In this document: piece after piece, positions 34,490 to 44,020 of the stretch | Position numbering within the stretch: the first letter of the stretch is position 1 | How the letters are laid out: the number at the start of each line of letters is the position of its first letter | NCBI GenBank assembly: GCA_942492125.1 | Contig: CALODM010000009.1 | Span: 1-64,000 of the forward strand | Direction: 5' to 3' | Length of the DNA: 64,000 nucleotides | Source of the DNA: BCD1 sp942492125 | GTDB lineage: Bacteria > Bacteroidota > Bacteroidia > Chitinophagales > Saprospiraceae | Translations under genes and position numbers: made by a program | The notes under the pieces: model-generated | What the model was told of the DNA's origin: nothing | Database searches by the model: none | The model's input: the letters and a program-made list of their open reading frames with translations, nothing else

Positions 34490-35710
34490 TTATTTAAACG
34501 CATTCAATCCCGTGACATCCATACCGGTGATCAGCAGATGAATGTCATGTGTACCTTCATAAGTCAATACAGTTTCCAAATTCATCATATGGCGCATGAT
34601 CGGATATTCATTGGTAATACCCATCCCTCCATGGATCTGCCGCGCTTCTCGAGCAATCTTCAGTGCCATATGTACATTATTGCGTTTGGCCATAGAGATC
34701 TGTGCCGGAGTAGCTTTGCCTTCATTCGCCAGTGACTACCCAATCGCCAAGCCAGTAATTGAGCTTTGGTGATTTCGGTGATCATCTCAGCCAAGTTTTT
34801 TCTGGGTCAGCTGAAACCGCCAATGGGTTTACCAAACTGTTCGCGCTCCTGGGAGTAACGCAAGGGCAGAATCGTAGCAGTCCAGCGCTGCACCGATGGC
34901 TCCCCAGGCAATGCCATAGCGGGCTTTGGATAGACAAGATAGAGGCCCTTTCAATCCATTGACATTGGGAAATACATTTTCTTTTGGAACACGTACATCT
35001 TCAAATACCAATTCTCCTGTAATAGAAGCTCGCAAGGACCATTTTCCATGAATTTCAGGAGCAGAAAAACCCTTTCATGCCTTTTTCTACGATCATTCCG
35101 CGAATCTTGCCTTCTTCATCTTTGGCCCAAACTACTGCAATATCTGCAACAGGAGAATTGGTGATCCACATTTTGGCACCATTGAGGATGTAGGCATCTC
35201 CATCGTCTTTGATGTTGGTAATCATACCACCGGATTGGAACCATGATCTGGTTCGGTAAGTCCAAAACAACCAATCAACTCTCCACTAGCCAGTTTGGGC
35301 AGGTATTTCCGTTTTTGTTCTTCGGAACCAAACGATAAATCGGATACATTACCAGTGATCCTTGTACAGAAGCCATCGAGCGTACACCTGAGTCGCCACG
35401 TTCCAGTTCCTGCATGATCACACCGTAGGCAATCTCATCCATTCCACCACCGCCATATTCTACAGGAAGACTCGGTCCAAAAGCACCAATTTCTGCCAAG
35501 CCCTTTAAATAAGTGATGTGGACATTCGGCTCGTTCGGAATAATCTTCAATAACAGGAGATACCTCTTGTTTTACCCAAGCCCGCACAGCATCACGGGCA
35601 AGAATATGATCCTCTTCCAATAAAGCATCAATATTGTAGTAATCATGACTTTGAAACGGGTCTGCTTTCGTTTTTTTCACAACATGGGGATTGCCATTAT
35701 TTTCACTCAT
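34490..35710 (-). pseudogene. acyl-CoA (glutaryl-CoA-type) dehydrogenase with many frameshifts
   Basis: FAD-dependent acyl-CoA dehydrogenase, closest to glutaryl-CoA dehydrogenases, recoverable only by joining all three frames. From 35710: MSENNGNPHVVKKTKADPFQ, then FGPSLPVEYGGGGMDEIAYG, MWITNSPVADIAVVW, FEDVRVPKENVFP, ARYGIAWGAIGAALDCYDSA, and the end GTHDIHLLITGMDVTG. At least seven small indels are visible: near 35545, 35340 (a lost T), 35235 (lost G), 35060 (extra T), 34860 (extra G), 34805-34815 (lost C and extra T) and 34735 (two extra bases). The protein text between them is well conserved. That favours poor base quality over old decay. Confidence 0.85.
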
Positions 35711-35744
35711 TTTTTTACTTTTGAACTGGTTAGGAAATGTAGGG

Positions 35745-35752
35745 CAAAGGTA
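35745..35752 (-). promoter_or_regulatory. -7 element for the acyl-CoA dehydrogenase gene
   Basis: Read on the minus strand, TACCTTTG matches TAnnTTTG exactly, 35 nt upstream of the start codon. No clear TTG is seen at the -33 position. Confidence 0.4.
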
Positions 35753-35792
35753 CGTAATTCAGACATTACATAAATGACTTAAGGATAATTAA

Positions 35793-35800
35793 TATCTTTG
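35793..35800 (+). promoter_or_regulatory. -7 element for the 35835 lipoprotein gene
   Basis: TATCTTTG matches TAnnTTTG exactly and predicts a start near 35806, about 29 nt before the ATG at 35835. It is divergent from the -7 element at 35745-35752. The -33 element is weak. Confidence 0.4.
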
Positions 35801-35834
35801 CCCGAAATAATTTATCACTGGAAAAATTAATGTC

Positions 35835-36446
35835 ATGCGCTTCGCTTTCTTAAGCCTGCTTTTTTTAGTGCTTTTTGCTTGTAAACAGGAAAGTCCATCC
35901 AATAGTTTGAAAACTGAATCGCAAGTTGAAACCGGAGACAAAACGACCGAAGCAGCAACAACTGACACCCAGGAGGACGCAAAAGCTATGCGTGAGCGGG
36001 AATTACCCGAAAGGAGTGAAAACGTTCCTGGAAAAGAGGTAGAGCCTTCTGCTTCTGCTGAAGCCTATGACCCTCAGAATACTCCATTGAATTATAATGA
36101 GCAATATGTAGGGCAATACCCAAGTGCGGTCAATTTTCTGGGTAATCTGGCCTTGAGGTCCCGTATGCAAAGCTTGCTTGGAGAAAAGGTATTTTCAGAG
36201 GTAGAAAGTAACTGGAAGCAGGAGACTCCCCTTGAAGAACAAAGCGGCTTTCTATTCACTACTGCCCAGAGCGGACCTGCTCCGGAGGATGCGCAACTCG
36301 CCGTAATGATTGATGTTGGCAGAGACGTACTTTTTGTAGCTGTTAGAAACTTTGAAACAACAGGCGATCAGATCTATACCGAACGAAACGCTGATATTCC
36401 CGTCAGACTCAAAAACTGGGCGGCTAAATTAAGTTTAAAGCATTGA
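35835..36446 (+). CDS. lipoprotein of unknown function
   Basis: 203 residues. A lipoprotein signal peptide ends at LFAC (Cys16). It is followed by a Ser/Thr/Glu-rich low-complexity linker (about 18-80) and a folded domain (about 90-203) starting near YNEQYVGQYPSAVNFLG. No named motif. Probably anchored in the outer membrane. It is followed after 17 nt by folB, but a functional link is not evident. Confidence 0.7.
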   Translation: MRFAFLSLLFLVLFACKQESPSNSLKTESQVETGDKTTEAATTDTQEDAKAMRERELPERSENVPGKEVEPSASAEAYDPQNTPLNYNEQYVGQYPSAVNFLGNLALRSRMQSLLGEKVFSEVESNWKQETPLEEQSGFLFTTAQSGPAPEDAQLAVMIDVGRDVLFVAVRNFETTGDQIYTERNADIPVRLKNWAAKLSLKH

Positions 36447-36463
36447 TATAAAACAAAACTGCT

Positions 36464-36844
36464 ATGGCCATCATTTCATTAGAAGGCATCAAAATGTTTG
36501 CCTACCATGGGTTTTATGAGGAGGAAGCTATTTTGGGCAATGATTTTGTGATAGATCTATCTGTGGATGCTTCCATCATGGTTGCAGCGAAAAGAGATGA
36601 TCTGTTCAAATCAGTTAACTACGAAACTTTGTTTTACCTGTGTAAAGTAGAAATGAAAGAGCCTGCAAAATTAATAGAAACAGTAGCACAGCGTATCGTG
36701 GACCGGATTGAAGAGCACTTCGAAAATGTAAATGGTGTGCGGATAAAATTATCAAAAATGGCTCCCCCACTCGATGGAGAAGTCCATAAAGCTTCCGTTG
36801 AAATTCGGACAGGCAGCATGCAATCCTCCGGTTTTTTTGATTGA
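36464..36844 (+). CDS. folB: dihydroneopterin aldolase
   Basis: Folate pathway enzyme converting dihydroneopterin to hydroxymethyldihydropterin and glycolaldehyde. 126 residues, standard length, with IKMFAYHGFYEEEA at the N-terminus, the VNYETLFYLC segment (pterin-binding Glu region) and KLSKMAPPLDGEV carrying the likely catalytic Lys. No other folate gene is adjacent in the window. Confidence 0.93.
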   Translation: MAIISLEGIKMFAYHGFYEEEAILGNDFVIDLSVDASIMVAAKRDDLFKSVNYETLFYLCKVEMKEPAKLIETVAQRIVDRIEEHFENVNGVRIKLSKMAPPLDGEVHKASVEIRTGSMQSSGFFD

Positions 36845-36945
36845 TGCCGCTGGAAAAGGATTAATTAACTTTTCAATAACTATCCTTTAGTGATTGCTTT
36901 CGTTAAAAAAACGTGATCTATATCTTAAATACAAAATCAATAGTC

Positions 36946-37659
36946 ATGATCAAAAAAATATTCGCCTTGTTGCTTATTACCCAATTGTATGCCTGTGCTG
37001 AATTGCAGAGTGCTTTGGGAACCCTTCTTGAAGATAGCGGAGAACTGACAGAAGGCCAAATCGCTGCAGGACTAAAAGAGGCCCTTAATTCAGGGATAAG
37101 CAAAGGAGCAGCCACCCTCTCCCAAACGGACGGTTTTTATAAAAGCAGTTATAAAATATTGTTACCTCCCGAAACCAGAAAAGTAACCGATAAACTTAAA
37201 AACATTCCGGGATTTACCAATGTGGAGGAAATAATCCTCGAGAAAATCAACAGGGGGGCAGAAGATGCGGCCAAAAAGGCCAAACCTATTTTTGTGGATG
37301 CTATTAAAAATATGACCTTTAAGGATGTTATGAATGTGCTGATGGGAGAAGATGATGCCGCTACCCGCTACCTGCAAGGCGCCACCTCCGGTAAACTCTA
37401 CCGGGAATTCAACCCTGTTATCGTTGAGTCTCTCGATAAATTCAATGCACGCCAGTACTGGGCAGATGCAGTAGGAGCTTATAATAAACTTCCTTTCGTG
37501 CAAACCGTCAATGATGATTTGGACGATTATGTAACCAACCAGGCATTGAACGGTTTGTTCAGTATGGTCGAAAAAGAAGAGAAAAACATTCGGAACAACC
37601 TGGCGGCAAGAACCACGGATTTACTGAAGCGGGTTTTTGCCAAACAGGATAATAAGTAG
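36946..37659 (+). CDS. DUF4197 lipoprotein
   Basis: 237 residues from the ATG at 36946 (MIKKIFALLLITQLYACAEL); an upstream ATG at 36913 is rejected because it precedes the signal peptide. Lipobox LYAC places the lipid Cys at residue 15. The rest matches the DUF4197 pattern: SGISKGAATLSQTDGFYKS, KNMTFKDVMNVLMGEDDAAT, and a C-terminal segment ending near GLFSMVEKEEKNIRNN. A helical periplasmic protein; function unknown. Confidence 0.85.
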   Translation: MIKKIFALLLITQLYACAELQSALGTLLEDSGELTEGQIAAGLKEALNSGISKGAATLSQTDGFYKSSYKILLPPETRKVTDKLKNIPGFTNVEEIILEKINRGAEDAAKKAKPIFVDAIKNMTFKDVMNVLMGEDDAATRYLQGATSGKLYREFNPVIVESLDKFNARQYWADAVGAYNKLPFVQTVNDDLDDYVTNQALNGLFSMVEKEEKNIRNNLAARTTDLLKRVFAKQDNK

Positions 37660-37691
37660 CAACTTTAACAAAGAAAATCAAACGCAGATAA

Positions 37692-38852
37692 ATGATTGAA
37701 ATTGCCGTCATTGGCAGCGGTACGATGGGTCTGGGCATTGCCCAGGTTGCAGCCACCGCCGGGCACCAGGTCGATTTGTATGACAATAATCCGGAAGCAC
37801 TCAAAAATGCCTGGAATAAACTCAATGCTATTCTGTCCCGCCTGGTGGAAAAAGGAAAAATTGATGCGGCAGAACAAAAAGCAATCCTGGGGAGAGTAAA
37901 CCTGGTGGAAAGCCTGTTCGATATTAAAAATTGTAAGCTGGTTATTGAAGCCATCGTCGAAGACCTGGGGGTCAAAAAAGCACTCTTTGACCAGGTAGAG
38001 GATATTGTTTCGGAAGATTGTATCCTCGCTTCCAATACTTCCTCTCTCTCGATTGCGTCCATTGCCGGTGCCTGTGAAATACCGGATAGAATGATCGGTA
38101 TTCATTTTTTTAACCCGGCCCCGTTAATGAAGTTAGTGGAGGTCGTGCCGGCCATTCAAACAAGAAGTGCTGTGGTGGAAAAGGTCAGAGAGTTGATTGT
38201 TTCCTGGGGAAAATTACCCGTTACCGCCAAAGACACCCCGGGCTTCATTGTGAACCGCATTGCCAGGCCATTTTACGGGGAAGCCCTGCGAATCCTGGAG
38301 GAAGGTATAGCCGATGCCGCAACGATTGACTGGGCCATGACTGCCATTGCCGGGTTCCGGATGGGACCGTTTACCTTGATGGATTATATTGGCCACGATG
38401 TCAATTATAAGGTTACCGAATCTGTTTTTAAGGCATTTTATTACGATCCGCGTTACAAACCTTCCTTTGCGCAAAAAAGTCTGGTGGATGCGGGTTACCT
38501 GGGGCGTAAATCGGGCAAAGGCTTTTACGATTATCGGGAGGGGGCCTCTAATCCCGAACCCTTGAAAAATGAAATCTTAGGGCAAAAAATAGTTGACCGG
38601 ATCATAGCCATGTTGATCAATGAAGCAGCAGAAGCCCTGTATCTCCATATTGCTACACGCGAAGATATCGATCTGGCCATGACCAAAGGTGTTAATTATC
38701 CAAAAGGCTTACTTCAATGGGCAGATGAAATCGGGATAGACGAATGCGTAAAACGGATGGATGCTCTGCATCATGAATATCTGGAGGACCGTTACCGGTG
38801 TAGCCCGATTTTGAGAAAACTGGCCCGGGATGGCCAATCTTTTTGGGGCTGA
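37692..38852 (+). CDS. 3-hydroxyacyl-CoA dehydrogenase (PaaH/Hbd-like)
   Basis: NAD-dependent oxidation of 3-hydroxyacyl-CoA. 386 residues: the N-terminal Rossmann domain has GSGTMGLGIAQVAATAGH (8-25), NTSSLSIASIA and GIHFFNPAPLMKLVEVVP. A C-terminal 3HCDH domain (about 185-280, FIVNRIARPFYGEALRILEE) is followed by a second, partial 3HCDH repeat to the end. That explains why it is longer than the ~285-residue Hbd. Substrate preference cannot be told. Adjacent genes are unrelated. Confidence 0.93.
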   Translation: MIEIAVIGSGTMGLGIAQVAATAGHQVDLYDNNPEALKNAWNKLNAILSRLVEKGKIDAAEQKAILGRVNLVESLFDIKNCKLVIEAIVEDLGVKKALFDQVEDIVSEDCILASNTSSLSIASIAGACEIPDRMIGIHFFNPAPLMKLVEVVPAIQTRSAVVEKVRELIVSWGKLPVTAKDTPGFIVNRIARPFYGEALRILEEGIADAATIDWAMTAIAGFRMGPFTLMDYIGHDVNYKVTESVFKAFYYDPRYKPSFAQKSLVDAGYLGRKSGKGFYDYREGASNPEPLKNEILGQKIVDRIIAMLINEAAEALYLHIATREDIDLAMTKGVNYPKGLLQWADEIGIDECVKRMDALHHEYLEDRYRCSPILRKLARDGQSFWG

Positions 38853-38868
38853 TAATTAATATTTTTCT

Positions 38869-40170
38869 ATGCGCATTTTAAATTTCCTGATTTTTTGGTA
38901 TTTGTTTGGATTTTCTTCCTGTGCACAACAAGTTTCCTGGAAGGAATTAGCCCCAATGCCTGAACCCGTAAGTAATAATGCCGTTACACAGGCCACCATT
39001 GATGGCAATCCATTTGTTTATTCCTTTGCAGGGATTGATACAACCAAGGACTGGGAGGGGATTCACCTGCGTTCCTACCGCTATGATGTACAAAATGATT
39101 TATGGGAAGCTATCGACCCACTACCCGATTCAAACGGAGGGAAAATCGCCGCAGGGGCAAGCACCGTCAAAAATAAAATTTACATCATCGGCGGTTATCA
39201 TGTGGCCAGTGATTACAGTGAAGTGTCTTCTGCAAAAGTTCATATTTTCGACCCGGAGGCTAATAACTATTTACCGGATGGATCGCCAATACCCGTGCCC
39301 ATTGATGACCAGGTGCAGGCTGTTTGGCGCGACAGCCTCATTTTTGTTATAACAGGCTGGAGTAATACCGGCAATGTTTCCGATGTGCAGATATATAATC
39401 CCGCTATGGATACCTGGGTAACAGGTACACCCGTTTTTGAAAATTCCAACTGGAAGGTGTTTGGCGGTTCGGGTACTATTATTGGAGACACCATTTATTA
39501 TGCAGGTGGTGCCAAATCGGCAGGCAATTTCCCTGCTGCCAATTTTTTCCGTAAAGGATACATAGATCCCCTTGATCCAACACAGATTTCATGGGAAGGA
39601 TATATTGATAACGCAGCCATCGGATACCGTATGGCAGCCAGTGATTTTGAGGGTAAGGCCGTTTGGTTTGGGGGTGCTGATGATACTTATAATTTTAACG
39701 GGATAGCTTATAATGGATCCGGAGGAGTCGCTGCCAATGAGCGTATTTCTGTTTATGATCCCGGTTCAGGATTGTTGGGACCATTAATCCAGTATTTTAT
39801 ACCGGTTATGGATTTGAGGGGAGTAGCTAAAATTGCTCCGGATCAATTCATCATCGCAGGGGGCATGAAGGAAAATCAGACGGTTACCAATCGTACACTG
39901 AAGGTGACGATCGACGAAATCAGCCAGGTGGAACCCGTCAAAATTCCTGCTTTGATCATAACCCCTAACCCGGCTCAAGAGCAAATCAAGATTGATAAAC
40001 AAGGAAAATTCGACTTACAAATCAGCGATTTGACGGGCAATATCGTTTTTGAAGCAAAACGGAGCAGGAATATCATTAATATCAGTAACTTGCCCGACGG
40101 AGAATACATTCTTACTATAATTGAAAAACAAGGGGTCACCGCATCAGGGAAATTTATTGTGATGCACTAG
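38869..40170 (+). CDS. Kelch-repeat protein with T9SS sorting domain
   Basis: 433 residues. A signal peptide ends near residue 19 (FSSCAQQ; the Cys could be lipidated, but the T9SS tail makes surface delivery more likely). Kelch-type beta-propeller repeats cover about 25-345 (KIYIIGGYHVASD, DTIYYAGGAKSAG, AVWFGGADDTYNF, QFIIAGGMKENQT). The type A sorting domain starts at IITPNPAQEQ, about residue 364. A surface-exposed binding protein; ligand unknown. Confidence 0.85.
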   Translation: MRILNFLIFWYLFGFSSCAQQVSWKELAPMPEPVSNNAVTQATIDGNPFVYSFAGIDTTKDWEGIHLRSYRYDVQNDLWEAIDPLPDSNGGKIAAGASTVKNKIYIIGGYHVASDYSEVSSAKVHIFDPEANNYLPDGSPIPVPIDDQVQAVWRDSLIFVITGWSNTGNVSDVQIYNPAMDTWVTGTPVFENSNWKVFGGSGTIIGDTIYYAGGAKSAGNFPAANFFRKGYIDPLDPTQISWEGYIDNAAIGYRMAASDFEGKAVWFGGADDTYNFNGIAYNGSGGVAANERISVYDPGSGLLGPLIQYFIPVMDLRGVAKIAPDQFIIAGGMKENQTVTNRTLKVTIDEISQVEPVKIPALIITPNPAQEQIKIDKQGKFDLQISDLTGNIVFEAKRSRNIINISNLPDGEYILTIIEKQGVTASGKFIVMH

Positions 40171-40207
40171 GAAGCCTGATAAATGAAATAAATAATTAAA
40201 CAAGGAG

Positions 40208-41305
40208 ATGAGGTATTATTTTTTACTCTTGATAATGATGATGGGAACGATGATGATGGCCCAGGAAGAGGTTACTGTATCAACGGATTCCATTTCGGTC
40301 GATACGACTATTTATGATGTAGTGGAGGTCCCTCCGCGATTCCCGGTCTGTGAAGGACTCGATACCACCATTGCCGTGAAACAAAAATGCGCGGAACAGC
40401 AACTGCTGGCCTTTTTTTACCAAAATATTAATTACCCCTATGAAGCACGCCGGCAAAATATTCAGGGCACCATAGTTATCAGGTTTGTCGTCGAAAAAGA
40501 CGGTACGATTTCCAATAGTGAAGTAATGCGGGATATTGGTGCAGGCTGCGGTGAGGAAGCCCTGCGCATTGCCGATGCGATGAATGGACTGGGTTTGCAA
40601 TGGGTTCCCGGTCAGCAAAAGGGTCAAGCTGTTCGGGCGAGATATGTATTGCCCATAAAGTTCAGACTCCAGGCTCCTCCTGACTTCGAGATCATTCAGG
40701 GCGATTCCATTTGGACTGTTTTTGATAAACCGCTTCAATTTATCGGTGGACAAGACTCCCTGTCCAATTTCCTGGCCCAGAAACTCAAATATCCGGAAGC
40801 GGGCAACGACAGTTGTATGATTGGGAATATTGATGTGAAGGTTCTGGTAAGAAACACCGGAGATGTCCGTGTCCTGGAATTGACAGATTACAACGGCCTG
40901 GGTGATGCTTTTTGGTATGAAGCCATCAATGCCACCACTTCTACCATCGGACATTGGAACCTGGCAGAGTACAAAGGACGGAAGGTGCCCGCAGCTTTTG
41001 ATATGACCATGGGCTTTACGCCGACCGAAGATCACTGTCTCGAAAAAATCGAACAATACAATACAGCGGTTGACCTGATAAACGAAGGTAATTTCATGAT
41101 CGATGGAGAAGACTTTGGCCAGGGGTTGAAACTCATGAACAAAGCGCTTGAAATGTTCCCCGATGACGGCGCAATGCTTATTGCCCGCGGACAAGCATTT
41201 ATGGAACTCAAACGCTTTACAGAAGCTTGTGCCGACCTCAGCAAAGCAAAGGAAATTGCTTTGGTGGATTGGTTTGACACCATTTTACCTATGATCTGCA
41301 AATAG
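40208..41305 (+). CDS. TonB C-terminal domain protein with TPR tail
   Basis: 365 residues with a signal peptide (about 1-19, ending MAQEE). A TonB-like C-terminal domain (about 62-155, INYPYEARRQNIQGTIVIRF then VEKDGTISNSEVMR) is followed by a second, diverged copy (about 180-270, LKYPEAGNDSCMIGNIDV). TPR-like helices follow at about 280-350. It lacks the long N-terminal TM-Pro linker of true TonB, so it is an exported TonB-domain protein rather than a canonical energy transducer. Confidence 0.8.
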   Translation: MRYYFLLLIMMMGTMMMAQEEVTVSTDSISVDTTIYDVVEVPPRFPVCEGLDTTIAVKQKCAEQQLLAFFYQNINYPYEARRQNIQGTIVIRFVVEKDGTISNSEVMRDIGAGCGEEALRIADAMNGLGLQWVPGQQKGQAVRARYVLPIKFRLQAPPDFEIIQGDSIWTVFDKPLQFIGGQDSLSNFLAQKLKYPEAGNDSCMIGNIDVKVLVRNTGDVRVLELTDYNGLGDAFWYEAINATTSTIGHWNLAEYKGRKVPAAFDMTMGFTPTEDHCLEKIEQYNTAVDLINEGNFMIDGEDFGQGLKLMNKALEMFPDDGAMLIARGQAFMELKRFTEACADLSKAKEIALVDWFDTILPMICK

Positions 41306-41381
41306 TTCAGATCCGGAGACAACCGGGGAAACCTGCAAAATTGATTTTGCCAGGTTATCGAATTTCTGAGTATTTAACCAA

Positions 41382-43010
41382 ATGCCTGATATGATAAAAC
41401 CAAACAACCACAGGTTTATTCCTTGCGGAATATGGATGCTTATTTTTATTCTCATGACCGGTACCGGTTTTGGTCAAAACCATCTGCCCCGGTTTGAGCA
41501 AATTGATGTACAACATTATTCCTTCCGGTTAAACCTTTCCGATGAGTCGGATACCATCAGCGGGCAAGCTCAGGTTAAAATAAAATTCCTCCGGGAAGTC
41601 GACGTTTTTTCACTCGATCTTTCTGCAGCTAAAAGTACAGGAGCAGGTATGTCCGTGTCTGAAGTACTCGAAAATGATAAGCCTGTGCCGTTTCAACAAA
41701 AAGAAACACAGCTCGAAATACAGCCATTGGATAAGGTAACTTCCGGTGCCATCAGGAATTATTCCATTGCTTACCAGGGAACACCCGAAGATGGGTTGAT
41801 CATTTCTACCAATAAATACGGGGACCGTACATTTTTCGGGGACAACTGGCCGGATCGGGCTCACTACTGGTTGCCCACAGTGGACCACCCTTCCGATAAA
41901 GCTACCGTGGAATTTCTGGTAACTGCACCGGAACATTACCAGGTGGTGGCTACGGGGCGTCAGATCGAGGAGACCAATCTGGAGAATGGTTACAAATTCA
42001 CCCATTACAGATCTGATGTGCCCATGCCTACTAAGGTGATGGTGATTGGCGTAGCACGGTTTGCGGTACAATTGGCTGGCTTCTCCAATGGTACTGCTGT
42101 CACCAGCTGGGTATATCCCCAGAACAGGGAGGAAGGTTTCGGTGACTATAGCCTGGCCGTATCCATCCTGGATTATTACACGGAAAAGATCGGTGACTAC
42201 CCTAATGAAAAACTCGCCAATGTACAGTCAAAAACCCGTTATGGCGGCATGGAGAATGCCGGGAATATTTTCTATAACGAAAATTCTGTTACCGGAAAAA
42301 AAGATCACGAGGCCCTGATAGCTCATGAGATTGTTCATCAGTGGTTTGGCAATTCCGCCTCAGAACTCGACTGGCACCATATCTGGCTGAGCGAAGGTTT
42401 TGCCACCTATCTGACCAACCTGTATATGGAGGATAAATACGGAGAGACTACCATGATCCAGCGGATGAAGGGTGAAAGAGACAGGGTCGTTCAGTATGCC
42501 AACAGGAACCCCGTACCTGTGGTGAACACAGCCGTTGAAGACTATAACAAATTACTGAATGCAAATTCCTACCAAAAAGGTGGCTGGGTATTACATATGT
42601 TGCGCCACAAACTGGGTAAGGAGATGTTTTGGAAAGGTATTCGGACTTATTACGATAAGTATAAATTATCCAATGCCCTTACTGCCGATTTCCAGGCAGT
42701 CATGGAAGAGGTCAGTGGCAGGGATCTGGAAGCATTCTTCCAGCAATGGATCTTTACTCCAGGGCAGCCCTATTTGAAAAAATCATGGAATCAGGACAAC
42801 GGAAAGCTTAACCTTGAGTTGGTACAATTCCAGGAGGGCAAGGCCTTTGTATTTCCGCTGGAAATGGAAATCATTTTTGAGGACGGAACCTCATTTGTAA
42901 AAACCATAGGAGTGGATGCTACAACGGAAACGACTTCCATAAAAGTCCCCAAGAACGTAACAGAAGTGATCTTAGACCCTAACTGTAAACTCTTGTTTGT
43001 GGAGAAATAA
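41382..43010 (+). CDS. M1 family metallopeptidase
   Basis: Exported zinc aminopeptidase of 542 residues; M1 or M4 (ATG 41391) may be the start. The hydrophobic signal WMLIFILMTGTGFGQ is followed by the M1 N-terminal beta domain. The substrate motif is GGMENAG near 287, the zinc site HEIVHQWFGN near 315, and the third ligand is in WLSEGFATY. It is shorter than full-length four-domain M1 enzymes, lacking the C-terminal helical domain, as is common in exported bacterial members. Likely role: peptide scavenging. Confidence 0.92.
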   Translation: MPDMIKPNNHRFIPCGIWMLIFILMTGTGFGQNHLPRFEQIDVQHYSFRLNLSDESDTISGQAQVKIKFLREVDVFSLDLSAAKSTGAGMSVSEVLENDKPVPFQQKETQLEIQPLDKVTSGAIRNYSIAYQGTPEDGLIISTNKYGDRTFFGDNWPDRAHYWLPTVDHPSDKATVEFLVTAPEHYQVVATGRQIEETNLENGYKFTHYRSDVPMPTKVMVIGVARFAVQLAGFSNGTAVTSWVYPQNREEGFGDYSLAVSILDYYTEKIGDYPNEKLANVQSKTRYGGMENAGNIFYNENSVTGKKDHEALIAHEIVHQWFGNSASELDWHHIWLSEGFATYLTNLYMEDKYGETTMIQRMKGERDRVVQYANRNPVPVVNTAVEDYNKLLNANSYQKGGWVLHMLRHKLGKEMFWKGIRTYYDKYKLSNALTADFQAVMEEVSGRDLEAFFQQWIFTPGQPYLKKSWNQDNGKLNLELVQFQEGKAFVFPLEMEIIFEDGTSFVKTIGVDATTETTSIKVPKNVTEVILDPNCKLLFVEK

Positions 43011-43026
43011 TCAATTTTTTCGATAG

Positions 43027-43302
43027 ATGCTCAATACGCTTTTTTATATCATTATAGCCGTTGTCGCCATTTTATGGGTGAGAAGCGTTTTTGCCAAACG
43101 TCAGGACATCAATTGCGCCAAAAGGTATTGTGAGGAAAACGATATTACCTTTGTTAATTGCGTAGTTTATGAAAAACACATCCGGTTACATTATGAAAAA
43201 GACGGTGTGTCCGGCTGGGCGAATTTCAAAATAAATAAGCAGGGGGAGATCAAATGGTTAAAGGGAAGCCCTGTGGAAAAATTAAATATCAAAAACCAAT
43301 GA
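43027..43302 (+). CDS. small membrane-anchored hypothetical protein
   Basis: 91 residues with one N-terminal transmembrane helix (about 4-22), then a compact soluble part with four Cys-containing or strand-rich segments (CAKRYCEEND, FVNCVVYEKH). Its TGA overlaps the ATG of the next gene (ATGA), so translation is coupled. No family recognised. Confidence 0.6.
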   Translation: MLNTLFYIIIAVVAILWVRSVFAKRQDINCAKRYCEENDITFVNCVVYEKHIRLHYEKDGVSGWANFKINKQGEIKWLKGSPVEKLNIKNQ

Positions 43303-43994
43303 GCCGATTGTACATTTCTTTTATTTTTATACTTATGATTTCCTTTGGTGTTAACGCCCAGGATTGGCCTGACCTTAAACGTTACCAGGTAGCCAATGAC
43401 TCTTTACCCACTCCTGATAACGATGAATTCCGGGTGGTATTCATGGGCAATTCCATTACCGAAAGCTGGTCTGTCGTCCAGCCTGATTTTTTTAAAGACA
43501 AGCCTTATATCAACCGCGGAATCAGTGGTCAGACGACTCCACAGATGCTTTTGCGTTTCCGACAGGATGTTATCCAATTGCAACCCGGAGCCGTAGTTAT
43601 CCTTGCCGGAACCAATGACATTGCCGGAAATACCGGCCCGGCCAGTCTTGAAATGATCCAAAATAACATCACCTCTATGGCGGAACTGGCAAAGGCCAAT
43701 GATATAGAAGTTGTTCTGGCCGCACTGCTTCCAGCTAAGGATTATGCCTGGGCCGAAGGAAAACGCCCCGATGAAAAGATTCCGTTACTGAATCAATGGA
43801 TTGAACAGTATGCCACGGAAAAGGGGTTTATATTCCTCGACTTTTTTACCGATTTTGCAGATGAAGAGAATGGTTTGCCGGCCAGCTATTCAACAGACGG
43901 TGTACACCCCAATAAAACATGCTATGAAATGATGGGCGTATTAGCCGAAAAAGCCATTAAGCAAGCTCGTGAGCGTTTTAATGACAGAAAATGA
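43299..43994 (+). CDS. SGNH/GDSL hydrolase
   Basis: 231 residues from the ATG at 43299, which overlaps the previous stop. A signal peptide MSRLYISFIFILMISFGVNA precedes the SGNH blocks. Block I is FMGNSITES with the catalytic Ser near 52, block II includes RGISGQT, block III is AGTNDIAG, and block V is DGVHPN with the catalytic Asp and His. Probably a periplasmic or exported esterase acting on acylated carbohydrate or lipid; substrate unknown. Confidence 0.9.
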   Translation: MSRLYISFIFILMISFGVNAQDWPDLKRYQVANDSLPTPDNDEFRVVFMGNSITESWSVVQPDFFKDKPYINRGISGQTTPQMLLRFRQDVIQLQPGAVVILAGTNDIAGNTGPASLEMIQNNITSMAELAKANDIEVVLAALLPAKDYAWAEGKRPDEKIPLLNQWIEQYATEKGFIFLDFFTDFADEENGLPASYSTDGVHPNKTCYEMMGVLAEKAIKQARERFNDRK

Positions 43995-44020
43995 TTTGAT
44001 ACCCGGTTTCGTGGATTTGT

